From contig DASQZT010000303.1 of assembly GCA_035638575.1 (NCBI GenBank), positions 10,291 to 74,290 of the forward strand: 64,000 nt of DNA. Reading direction: 5' to 3'. The DNA is from DASQZT01 sp035638575. GTDB lineage: Bacteria; Acidobacteriota; Terriglobia; Bryobacterales; Bryobacteraceae. The notes under the pieces were generated by a model that was given only the letters and a program-made list of their open reading frames with translations, was not told the DNA's origin and made no database searches. This document shows, piece by piece, positions 43,726 to 51,031 of this stretch (position 1 is its first letter; every line of letters begins with the position of its first letter). The position numbers and the translations under genes were made by a program.

Positions 43726-44505
43726 ATGAAGAAGATTTGGATCGGAGTTAGTCTGGCCTGCGCGTTGACGCTGGCCGGTTGCGGCGGAGGAGAGAACAAG
43801 GAAGCGCCCAAGGCAGCCGAGGGCACCCCGGCCGCGGGGGGGGCGGCGATGCCGGACGAGGCCAACGGCGCCACGGTCACGGGCAAGGTGGTGTTGGACG
43901 GGGCCAAGCCGGTGATGAAGGCTCTGGACATGTCGGCGACTCCGTTCTGCGAGCGGGCCCACCAGGGGAGCGCGGCGAAGTCCGAGGAAGTGGTGGTGAA
44001 CAGCAACGGGACGCTGAAGAACGCGTTCGTGTGGATCAAGTCGGGCTTGCCCGACAAGCAGTGGGCGGTGCCCACGACGGCGGTGACGCTGGATCAGAAC
44101 GGCTGCCAGTACAAGCCGCACGTGATCGGGGTGATGACCGGCCAGAACATCGACATCAAGACCAGCGACCAGACCAATCACAACATTCACCCGATGCCCA
44201 AGATCAACCAGGAGTTCAACGAGTCGCAGCCGCCGGGCTCGGAGGACAAGATGAAGAGCTTTCCGCGTGAGGAGGTCATGATCCCGGTGAAGTGCAACGT
44301 GCATCCGTGGATGCGGTCGTACATCGGGGTGGTGTCGCATCCGTTCTTCGCGGTGACGGGCGACGACGGAACGTTTACAATCAAGGGTCTGCCTCCGGGG
44401 ACCTACACGATTCAGGTCTGGCAGGAGAAGTACGGCACGCAGGACCAGCAGATCACGGTGGGGGCGAAGGAAAGCAAGACGGCGGATTTCACGTTCAAGG
44501 GGTAG
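43726..44505 (+). CDS. Cupredoxin-like lipoprotein with carboxypeptidase-regulatory-like domain
   Basis: A 259-residue lipoprotein; CALTLAGCGGG is the lipobox with Cys for lipid attachment. The middle is cupredoxin-like: TNHNIHPMPK offers a His ligand and VKCNVHPWMRSYIG gives Cys, His and Met in the order of a type 1 copper site. The last 60 residues (TGDDGTFTIKGLPPGTYTIQ) form a small CarboxypepD_reg-like beta domain. It probably carries electrons between the octaheme cytochrome and an oxidase, or binds copper for assembly. It follows the cytochrome gene and precedes heme A genes, consistent with either role. Confidence 0.82.
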   Translation: MKKIWIGVSLACALTLAGCGGGENKEAPKAAEGTPAAGGAAMPDEANGATVTGKVVLDGAKPVMKALDMSATPFCERAHQGSAAKSEEVVVNSNGTLKNAFVWIKSGLPDKQWAVPTTAVTLDQNGCQYKPHVIGVMTGQNIDIKTSDQTNHNIHPMPKINQEFNESQPPGSEDKMKSFPREEVMIPVKCNVHPWMRSYIGVVSHPFFAVTGDDGTFTIKGLPPGTYTIQVWQEKYGTQDQQITVGAKESKTADFTFKG

Positions 44506-44523
44506 GGGTAAGCCCGGTTGGGG

Positions 44524-45312
44524 ATGCATCTAATAACTGAGGGGAGTGTGGGGCTGCGCCGCTTCTCGGCGGTGGTGGCCGTGTGCACGTTGCTGCTGGT
44601 GATCGCGGGCGGCCTGGTCACCAGCAACGACGCGGCGTTGTCGATTCCCGATTGGCCGCTGGCTTATGGGAAACTGGTGCCGCCTCTCGAGGGCGGCATT
44701 CGTCTCGAGTTCGCGCATCGGGTGCTGGCGGCGGTGGTGGCGATGCTGACGGTGGCGCTGGCGGTGTGGGTGCGCCGGCCTATCGCCTGGTTCGCGTTCG
44801 CCGCCGTGGCCGCACAGGCCGTTCTGGGCGGACTGATGGTCAAGCTGCTTGATCCCAAGGCGCTGGCGATTGCCCACGCGTGCCTGGCGCAGTTGTGTTT
44901 CGGATTGGTGGTGGCGGTCAACCGCTCGCTAACGGCCGCGGCTCAGAAACTGAACCCTGCCGCGGCCGCCGTTTTCGGCGCGGCGATCCTCGGGGCGGCG
45001 GTGCGGCATGAGGCGATGGGGGTGATTCCGCACATCGCAGGAGCGGCGGCGGCGACCCTGGTGGTACTGTGGGCGGCCGCCCAGGCATACACGCGGCACA
45101 TGGAAGATGCCGCGCTGCGGCGGCCGGCGATGCTGCTGCTGGGGCTGACCATGGTCCAGATTTTTCTGGGCATCGGCGCATACGTAGGCCGCATGGCCAA
45201 CGCCGAAGCGCCGCAACCCATGCCGATGATGATCTGGTTTACCGTGGCGCATGTCGCGGTGGGCTCGCTGGTTTTCGGGACCGCGATTGCCGGAGGAATG
45301 GTAGCCGCCTGA
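44524..45312 (+). CDS. ctaA: Heme A synthase (CtaA/Cox15-like)
   Basis: A 262-residue membrane protein with eight predicted helices. RRFSAVVAVCTLLLVIAGGL, TSNDAALSIPDWPL and LEFAHRVLAAVVAM carry the conserved features, including His in EFAHR and later IAHACLAQ, IPHIAG and FTVAHVAVG, which bind heme in the family. It oxidises heme O to heme A for aa3-type oxidases. The ATG at 44524 is used; a TTG lies two codons earlier. It overlaps ctaB by TGATG, the usual operon partner. Confidence 0.87.
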   Translation: MHLITEGSVGLRRFSAVVAVCTLLLVIAGGLVTSNDAALSIPDWPLAYGKLVPPLEGGIRLEFAHRVLAAVVAMLTVALAVWVRRPIAWFAFAAVAAQAVLGGLMVKLLDPKALAIAHACLAQLCFGLVVAVNRSLTAAAQKLNPAAAAVFGAAILGAAVRHEAMGVIPHIAGAAAATLVVLWAAAQAYTRHMEDAALRRPAMLLLGLTMVQIFLGIGAYVGRMANAEAPQPMPMMIWFTVAHVAVGSLVFGTAIAGGMVAA

Positions 45313-46184
45313 TGCGCGATTACATCGAATTGACCAAGCCGCGGATCACCTGGCTCATCCTCATGAGCACCGGGATCGGCTACTTCTTCGGGCTGCCGGG
45401 CGCGGGCAACTGGTGGCAATTCCTGAAGAGCATCCAGTACCTGTCGCTGCTCCACGCCATAGTCGGGACGGCGCTGATCGCGTCGGGGACGGCGGCGCTC
45501 AATCAATGGTACGAGCGCGAGGCCGATCGCAAAATGCGGCGCACCGCGCGGCGGCCGCTGCCTTCGGGCAGGATGACCGCGCGAAATGCGCTGATGTTCG
45601 GGGTGGCGCTGTCGGTCGCGGGCTTCGCCGAGCTGTGGCTGGGAGTGAACCTGCTTTCGGGGCTGATCGGCGCGTTCACGCTGGCGAGCTACCTGTTCCT
45701 GTACACGCCGATGAAGCAGCGAACGTGGTGGTCGACCACGGTGGGCGCGGTCCCGGGGGCCATGCCACCGATGATCGGGTATGCGGCGGCGGCGGGCACG
45801 TTGACGCGCGAATCGTGGGTGCTGTTCGCGATCCTGTTCCTGTGGCAGTTCCCGCATTTCTACTCCATCGCGTGGATGTACAAAGAGGACTACGCGCGCG
45901 CGGGGATCCGGATGCTGCCGGTGGTGGAGCCGGACTGCCGATCGACGGCGCGGCAGATCGTGCTCTACGGGATAGCTCTGATTCCGGTGAGCCTGGTGCC
46001 CGGCATCCTGGGAATGTCGGGGCGCATCTACCTGATAGGGGCTTTGCTGCTGGGGCTGTGGTTTCTGTACTCGGGCGTGCGGGTGGCGCTCGAGCGCAGC
46101 ATGCTTCGCGCCCGTAATGTTCTGATGACTTCGGTGCTTTACCTTCCGCTCATCTACGGGCTTATGCTCATAGACCGGTTATGA
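45312..46184 (+). CDS. ctaB: Protoheme IX farnesyltransferase (heme O synthase)
   Basis: A 290-residue UbiA-family prenyltransferase with about nine helices. It begins MRDYIELTKPRITWLILMST. NQWYEREADRKMRRTARRPL is the first Asp-rich prenyl diphosphate-binding motif with its typical arginine context. PHFYSIAWMYKEDYARAGIR is the second. It adds a farnesyl group to protoheme to give heme O. Both heme A pathway steps are therefore encoded side by side. The start was taken at the ATG overlapping the ctaA stop; the longer frame to 45069 is inside ctaA. Confidence 0.94.
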   Translation: MRDYIELTKPRITWLILMSTGIGYFFGLPGAGNWWQFLKSIQYLSLLHAIVGTALIASGTAALNQWYEREADRKMRRTARRPLPSGRMTARNALMFGVALSVAGFAELWLGVNLLSGLIGAFTLASYLFLYTPMKQRTWWSTTVGAVPGAMPPMIGYAAAAGTLTRESWVLFAILFLWQFPHFYSIAWMYKEDYARAGIRMLPVVEPDCRSTARQIVLYGIALIPVSLVPGILGMSGRIYLIGALLLGLWFLYSGVRVALERSMLRARNVLMTSVLYLPLIYGLMLIDRL

Positions 46185-46747
46185 TGGACGCAGGGAGTCT
46201 TGCCGTGAGCGTCCAAGCCGGAACGATGACCTTCGATGAATTCGAGAAGCTGGCCGACCCGCCAACGGGCCATTACGAATTGCATCATGGGCAGCTCGTC
46301 TTCATGCCACCACGCAAGAAAATCCACGTGAAGATCCAACAAGCCCTGTTTGATCGGCTTGCGCCACTGCTCGGTGGCCTGGGATTTATCACCAACGAAC
46401 TGCCTTTTCGACCAGCACCGGAGTACGAGTCGTGGGTTGCCGATATTGGCTTTGTCCTCCAGAAGCGATGGGACAACGACGATAACGACTACTTCCTTGG
46501 CGCGCCGGACATTGTGATCGAGGTTCTATCGAGGAGCAACACGATGGATGAGATCCTGGACCGCCAGGACATTTGCCTCGCCAGCGGGTGCGTGGCATTT
46601 TGGACAGTTGATCCCAAACGGCAGACCATCATGGTGACGACGCCGGATCGCAGGACCGTCACGTTTGGCCGTGACGAGATGGCGCCGTTGCCCGAGCCTT
46701 ACCAGGGCGCCATCGAACTTCGGGCGATCTTCCCCGCGAGCTCGTAG
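46181..46747 (+). CDS. Uma2-family (DUF820) putative endonuclease
   Basis: A 188-residue protein of the restriction-endonuclease fold. MTFDEFEKLADPPTGHYELH is the usual start of the domain, GQLVFMPP the family's first strand, VADIGFVLQ the Asp motif and GAPDIVIEVLSRSNTMDE the catalytic strand with Asp, Glu and Ser. These proteins are very numerous in cyanobacteria and other multicellular-type bacteria, often inserted as solo genes; the biological substrate is unknown. The ATG overlaps the ctaB stop, yet a function in respiration is unlikely. Confidence 0.85.
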   Translation: MMDAGSLAVSVQAGTMTFDEFEKLADPPTGHYELHHGQLVFMPPRKKIHVKIQQALFDRLAPLLGGLGFITNELPFRPAPEYESWVADIGFVLQKRWDNDDNDYFLGAPDIVIEVLSRSNTMDEILDRQDICLASGCVAFWTVDPKRQTIMVTTPDRRTVTFGRDEMAPLPEPYQGAIELRAIFPASS

Positions 46748-46845
46748 CGCGCATAAGTCATTCCCGGTACGCTGCACATCGAAAGTAGAAGCACTTTAGC
46801 GTAAGTGGCCGACATCATGTACCCTGAAAAAGATAGGCCCGGTTT

Positions 46846-47754
46846 GTGATCCAAGTTCAGAACCTGACGCATCGTTACGGCGACCGATCCGCGCTCTCTC
46901 ACGTTTCCTTCGAAGTGAAGAAGGGCGAAATCTTCGGCCTGCTGGGGCCGAACGGCGGCGGAAAATCCACGCTGTTCCGCATTCTGGCCACCATGATGGT
47001 TCCCACCGAAGGCAGCGCGGCGATCGCGGGCTGCGACGTGGAGCGCGATGCGGCGGAGGTGCGGCGGCGCGTGGGCGTGGTGTTCCAGACGCAGAGCCTG
47101 GACAAAGCGCTGACGGTGGAAGAGAACCTGCGCGCGCAGGGCCATCTGCACGGGCTCAGCGGTGCGGTGCTGCGCGAGCGGATGGGGGACGCGATGGAGC
47201 GGCTGGGCCTGGCGGACCGGCGCAAGGACCTGGTGGAGACGCTTTCGGGAGGGCTGCGGCGGCGGGTGGAGATCGCCAAGGCGCTGCTGCACCGGCCGCA
47301 GGTTTTGCTGATGGACGAGGCGTCGACGGGCCTCGATCCGGCGGCGCGGCGCGATCTTTCGCGCAACGTGGCGAGCCTGCGCGACAACCAGGGCGTCACC
47401 ATTTTGCTGACCACCCACATTTTGGAAGAGGCCGACCGTTGCGACCGGCTGGCGCTGCTGCACCAGGGCAAGATCGTCAAGCAGGGCAGCCCGGGCGAGT
47501 TGCGCTCGGGCATCGGCGGGGACGTGGTGGTGCTGGAGACGGGCGATCCGGCAGCGCTGGCGGGGGGCATCGCGCAGCGCTTCGGCGCGCAGCCCACGCT
47601 CATGGACGGGCAGGTGCGGGTGGAGATCGAAAACGGGCACCGCTTCATCGCGGAGGTGGTGGAGGCCTTTCCCGGCGCCGTGGATTCGGTGCGCCTGAAC
47701 AAGCCCACGCTGGAGGACGTATTCGTACACGAAACGGGAGCATCCATTGAGTAG
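46846..47754 (+). CDS. ABC transporter ATPase (ABC-2 type)
   Basis: A 302-residue ATPase from a GTG at 46846. Walker A is LLGPNGGGKSTL, the signature is LSGGLRRRVEIAKAL, Walker B is LLMDEASTGLDP, and the switch His is in LLTTHILEEADRCD. The C-terminal DrrA/NatA-like tail (VRVEIENGHRFIAEVVEAF) belongs to ABC-2 exporters. With the next gene it forms one transporter. Its place between heme A synthesis and SCO suggests a role in export linked to oxidase assembly, though drug or lipid export is equally possible. Confidence 0.93.
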   Translation: MIQVQNLTHRYGDRSALSHVSFEVKKGEIFGLLGPNGGGKSTLFRILATMMVPTEGSAAIAGCDVERDAAEVRRRVGVVFQTQSLDKALTVEENLRAQGHLHGLSGAVLRERMGDAMERLGLADRRKDLVETLSGGLRRRVEIAKALLHRPQVLLMDEASTGLDPAARRDLSRNVASLRDNQGVTILLTTHILEEADRCDRLALLHQGKIVKQGSPGELRSGIGGDVVVLETGDPAALAGGIAQRFGAQPTLMDGQVRVEIENGHRFIAEVVEAFPGAVDSVRLNKPTLEDVFVHETGASIE

Positions 47755-48487
47755 CTTTTTTCTTCCGGCCGCCACACTGTGGCAACGCGAGCTGGTGCGA
47801 TTCTGGCGCCAGAAGAGCCGCGTGCTGGGAGTGGTGGCGTCGCCGCTGGTTTTCTGGCTGCTGATCGGTTACGGGTCGAACGACCTGGCGCGATTCTACT
47901 CGGGCGCGCTGGTTTTGACGGTGATGTTTTCGGCGATCTTCTCAACCATCTCGATCATCGAAGACCGGCGGGAGGGGTTTCTGCTTTCGATGCTGGTTTC
48001 GCCGGCGCCGCGCAGCAGCCTGGTGCTGGGCAAGATCCTGGGCTCGGCGACGCTGGCGTGGATCCAGGGACTCATCTTTCTGTGCTTCGCGCCGCTGGCG
48101 GGGGTGCGGATCGGCGCGATCGAACTCGTGCCGGTGGCGGCGGCGATTTTTCTGATCTCGTTCACGCTCACGGGTCTCGGGTTTGTGATCGCCTGGAGGA
48201 TGGAATCCACCGCGGGGTTTCACGCCATCATGAACCTGCTGCTGGTGCCGATGTGGATGGTGTCGGGGTCGCTGTTTCCGATGGCCACGGCGCACGGATG
48301 GGTGAAGGCCATCATGTGGGTCAACCCGCTGACGTACTCGATCGCGCTGATGAACCACACGCTGCGCCTTCCGAACGCGGCGCCGGGAGAGATGGAAAGC
48401 CTGGCGGTGACGGCCGTGTTCGGGCTGGTGCTGCTGCTGGCCTGCGGGCTGATGGCGGCGCAGAAAGCGACTCGCAGCGCGGCATGA
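47747..48487 (+). CDS. ABC-2 type transporter permease
   Basis: A 246-residue membrane protein with six helices. TLWQRELVRFWRQKSRVLG is the usual cytoplasmic opening. SALVLTVMFSAIFSTISIIE-like helices and the FLLSMLVSPAPRSSLVLGKI segment between helices two and three mark an ABC-2 permease. MNLLLVPMWMVSGSLFPM follows. The start is a TTG at 47747 overlapping the ATPase gene by eight bases, supported by GGGAG upstream. It pairs with the ATPase just before it. The stop overlaps the SCO start as ATGA. Confidence 0.9.
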   Translation: MSSFFLPAATLWQRELVRFWRQKSRVLGVVASPLVFWLLIGYGSNDLARFYSGALVLTVMFSAIFSTISIIEDRREGFLLSMLVSPAPRSSLVLGKILGSATLAWIQGLIFLCFAPLAGVRIGAIELVPVAAAIFLISFTLTGLGFVIAWRMESTAGFHAIMNLLLVPMWMVSGSLFPMATAHGWVKAIMWVNPLTYSIALMNHTLRLPNAAPGEMESLAVTAVFGLVLLLACGLMAAQKATRSAA

Positions 48488-49035
48488 GACTCCTGCTGAT
48501 TCTTCCGCTCGTGGCGCTCACCGCCTGCATCAAGCCCAATCCGCTGCCGGTCATGGGCACGGTGCCCGGGTTTCATCTTATCGACCAGGCGGGGCAGGAG
48601 TTCGACGGGCGCTCGCTCGACGGGCACGTGTGGGTGGCGGATTTTGTCTATACGACGTGCGACGGCCCGTGCCCGATGATGAGCTCGCAGATGCACCTGG
48701 TGCAGACTTCCACCGCCGAGACGCCGGACGTCAAGCTGGTTTCGTTTACGGTGGACCCGGCGCACGACACGCCGGCGGTGCTGGCGGAATACGCCAAACA
48801 TTTCCGCTACGACCCGGCGCGCTGGAGCTTCCTCACCGGCGATCAGGCCGGCCTGAACGACCTGGGGCTCAACGGCTTCAAGCTGAACGGCGTGGACGGC
48901 ACGCTGACGCACAGCACGCGCTTCGTGCTGGTCGACCGGCAGCGGCGCATCCGCGGCTACTACATCAGTTCGGACGACGGCTTCCTGCTGAAGCTGGTCC
49001 ACGACGTGAGGCAACTGGAGCAGGAGAAGTCATGA
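48484..49035 (+). CDS. SCO1/SenC-family copper chaperone lipoprotein
   Basis: A 183-residue thioredoxin-fold protein with a lipoprotein signal (LLILPLVALTACIKP). The copper site is complete: VYTTCDGPCPMMSS gives the Cys-x3-Cys, and LTHSTRFVLVD supplies the distal His. SCO proteins load or reduce the CuA centre of cytochrome oxidase subunit II. It overlaps the permease stop and is followed by the DUF420 gene with another ATGA overlap, a common pair in oxidase assembly clusters. Confidence 0.93.
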   Translation: MRLLLILPLVALTACIKPNPLPVMGTVPGFHLIDQAGQEFDGRSLDGHVWVADFVYTTCDGPCPMMSSQMHLVQTSTAETPDVKLVSFTVDPAHDTPAVLAEYAKHFRYDPARWSFLTGDQAGLNDLGLNGFKLNGVDGTLTHSTRFVLVDRQRRIRGYYISSDDGFLLKLVHDVRQLEQEKS

Positions 49036-49442
49036 CGCCGGTGCTGCCCTCGGTGAACGCGGCGTTGAACGCCACGGCGGCGGTGCTGCTGGTGTGGGGA
49101 TATACGCTGATCCGGCGGAAGCGCATCGCCACGCACCGGAAGGTCATGATCGCGGCGTTTATCACTTCATGCCTGTTCCTGGTGTGCTATATCGTGTACC
49201 ACGCGCAGGTGGGCTCGGTGCGTTTTCAGAAGACCGGGGCGATCCGCACGGTGTACCTGAGCATCCTGGGGACCCACACAGTGCTGGCCGCGGTGGTTCC
49301 CGTGCTGGCCATCATCACGCTGCGGCGCGGACTGGCGGGGCGCTACGACCGGCACCGCCGGATCGCGCGCTGGACGCTGCCGATCTGGCTGTACGTGAGC
49401 GTGACGGGGGTGGTGGTGTACGTGATGCTGTATCACTTGTAG
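49032..49442 (+). CDS. DUF420 integral membrane protein
   Basis: A 136-residue protein with four helices. VNAALNATAAVLLVWGYTLI, RKRIATHRKVMIAAFITSCL, YLSILGTHTVLAAVVPVLAI and WTLPIWLYVSVTGVVVYVML form the DUF420 (YozB-like) pattern, with conserved His residues in THRKVM, YHAQVG, THTVLA and RHRRIARW. The family is found almost always with heme-copper oxidase and SCO genes and may help heme or copper insertion; its exact reaction is not known. Its stop codon directly abuts the stop of the converging gene. Confidence 0.9.
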   Translation: MTPVLPSVNAALNATAAVLLVWGYTLIRRKRIATHRKVMIAAFITSCLFLVCYIVYHAQVGSVRFQKTGAIRTVYLSILGTHTVLAAVVPVLAIITLRRGLAGRYDRHRRIARWTLPIWLYVSVTGVVVYVMLYHL

Positions 49443-50423
49443 TCAGCGCGGCATTACCACGGTAATGGCTAGCGGGGTCGCCACCAGGACGGCTGTCAGG
49501 ATCCACGACCAGCGGCTGCCGAAGTTGAAGGTGTAGCCGAAGCCGAAACGTTTCTGGACGAATACCGTGGGGTCCTGGGGGTTGTAATAGATGCCGCCCA
49601 GGTACCAGCATTCGTCGGGCGTGACCTCGGCGGGGCGCTGGGGATCCCGGACCACGCGGTAAATCAGGGCGATGGCAACGAGCAGGAATACCGCCGGCGC
49701 CACCAGGACCCACAGGGGCGGGAAGGCGAGCAGGGGCTGCAGGCCGATCGCGGTGAAGACGCAGGCCAGCATGTATATCGCCGCTACCATCAGCTTCACC
49801 ATGACTTCGCGCTGCGGCGCGCGGCGGGCTCCGTAAAACGACACCAGCGTCAGAAGGAGAAACGCCAGCATCATGGCGGCGCCGGACAGGAGCGTACCGT
49901 AAACGCCGTGCGTGGACTTCTCCGCCCACCGGTCGGGGCCGTCGATTCCCCAATGAATCGGAAACCGGGCGGGGATGTCCTCCCAATGGGAGCGCAGATA
50001 GAGAGCCGCGGCGGCGGGGAGCGCGAAGGGCGGAAGCGCCAGCGCGAACCAGCCGGGCAGGCGATCGTCTCCGCCAGAGAGATCCGCTTCGCGCACGTCG
50101 GGCACGGGGCCGGCGATGCGGCGCACGTGGCTCCTCTCGCGGAGGAATGCGGCGAGCGAGCCGATGCACGGAATCGCGACGGCACAGACGGTCCATTGGG
50201 GCCGCGACTCGAATGCCAGCACCGCGGCGGCGCCGAGAACAATGGCCGCCGCGACGGCCCAGTGGTACCGCCGCAGCGCGTTGCGCCCCGGTTCGCTGGA
50301 CGGAAACTCTTGCGGGACGGTGATGGCAAACAGGAAACGGCGCGGCGAGATGTGCGGCAACATCAGGAGAATCGCTCCTTCGAACGCCACTAATAACAAG
50401 GAAACGAAAATCACGCTGGTCAT
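49443..50423 (-). CDS. DUF1648/DUF5808-type membrane protein controlled by a GntR regulator
   Basis: A 326-residue protein with eight or so helices. RSHWEDIPARFPIHWGIDGP followed by DRWAEKST is the DUF1648 motif; the C-terminal ECWYLGGIYYNPQDPTVFVQ with KRFGFGYTFNFG matches DUF5808. Related Bacillus proteins sit next to YtrA-type regulators and antibiotic- or cell-envelope-stress genes. The start is the ATG at 50423, two bases after the GntR gene ends; the longer frame runs through the regulator gene. Function is not established. Confidence 0.85.
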   Translation of the reverse strand: MTSVIFVSLLLVAFEGAILLMLPHISPRRFLFAITVPQEFPSSEPGRNALRRYHWAVAAAIVLGAAAVLAFESRPQWTVCAVAIPCIGSLAAFLRERSHVRRIAGPVPDVREADLSGGDDRLPGWFALALPPFALPAAAALYLRSHWEDIPARFPIHWGIDGPDRWAEKSTHGVYGTLLSGAAMMLAFLLLTLVSFYGARRAPQREVMVKLMVAAIYMLACVFTAIGLQPLLAFPPLWVLVAPAVFLLVAIALIYRVVRDPQRPAEVTPDECWYLGGIYYNPQDPTVFVQKRFGFGYTFNFGSRWSWILTAVLVATPLAITVVMPR

Positions 50424-50425
50424 GG

Positions 50426-50815
50426 TTATAGTCCCTCGATAAGGGCGCGCAGCTCGGAGGCGATTCGCGAAGGCGGCACGCCCGCCGAGCGCATCTGCGC
50501 CACCAGGTTTCGAAACTGCGCGCGGAATTCCCTGATCCGTTCGGGAGCGGCCGCCGGTTGCGCGCCGCGGGACACCACGGTCGCTCCGCTGCCGTGGCGC
50601 AAATCCAGCCAGCCTTCTTCCGCCAGTTGGCGGTAAGCCTCGCCCACGGTATTGAAGTGGACTCCGAGGTCGATGGCGAGGCGGCGCACCGAAGGCAGGA
50701 CGCTTCCGGGCGGAAGCGCTCCATCCACCAGGAGGATGCGCACGGCGTCCACGATCTGGCGATAGGCGGGGACCGGAGATTGCAGATCGATCCGAATTTT
50801 GGGCGGCTGCGCCAT
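50426..50815 (-). CDS. GntR-family (YtrA-type) transcriptional regulator
   Basis: A 129-residue regulator with the winged helix PVPAYRQIVDAVRILLVDGA, LPPGSVLPSVRRLAIDLGVH and FNTVGEAYRQLAEEGWLDLR in order, and a short C-terminal helical domain (EFRAQFRNLVAQMRSAGVPP), too small to bind a typical GntR ligand. This is the YtrA layout, where the protein usually represses its own operon. An inverted repeat at 50828-50850, just before the start codon, is a good operator candidate. It is two bases upstream of the membrane protein gene. Confidence 0.93.
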   Translation of the reverse strand: MAQPPKIRIDLQSPVPAYRQIVDAVRILLVDGALPPGSVLPSVRRLAIDLGVHFNTVGEAYRQLAEEGWLDLRHGSGATVVSRGAQPAAAPERIREFRAQFRNLVAQMRSAGVPPSRIASELRALIEGL

Positions 50816-50827
50816 GGGTCACTGTCT

Positions 50828-50850
50828 ACTGTACAGATACACTATACAGT
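50828..50850. promoter_or_regulatory. Candidate GntR operator
   Basis: ACTGTA and TACAGT (50828-50833 and 50845-50850) form a perfect inverted repeat with an 11-base spacer, inside an AT-rich island 13 bases before the GntR start codon. Position and symmetry fit autoregulation by a YtrA-type dimer. Confidence 0.6.
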
Positions 50851-50908
50851 TACGCGGGCGGGTTGTAAAGGGGTATCGGGAAGCCGGAAGAACCGCTCCC
50901 TAACGGTC

Positions 50909-50971
50909 GCGGCTCGGACTGAGGCGCACGCGGCTCGGACTGAGGCGCACGCGGCTCGGTATGAGGCGCAC
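50909..50971. repeat. Three tandem copies of a 21-base repeat
   Basis: The unit GCGGCTCGGACTGAGGCGCAC occurs at 50909-50929 and 50930-50950 exactly, and at 50951-50971 with two changes (GGTATGAG for GGACTGAG). A partial fourth unit follows. It lies in the intergenic region between the divergent GntR and MFS genes. Confidence 0.85.
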
Positions 50972-51031
50972 GCGGCCGGAGCGCAAGGAAATCCCGGCGC
51001 CATCTAAGGCATCATATTGAGTGAGGAATCG

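Noticed and set aside
50558..51007. Open frame with RTEAHAARTEAHA-like repeats
   Set aside because: It is the translation of the 21-base tandem repeat and runs antisense through the GntR gene; it is not a protein.
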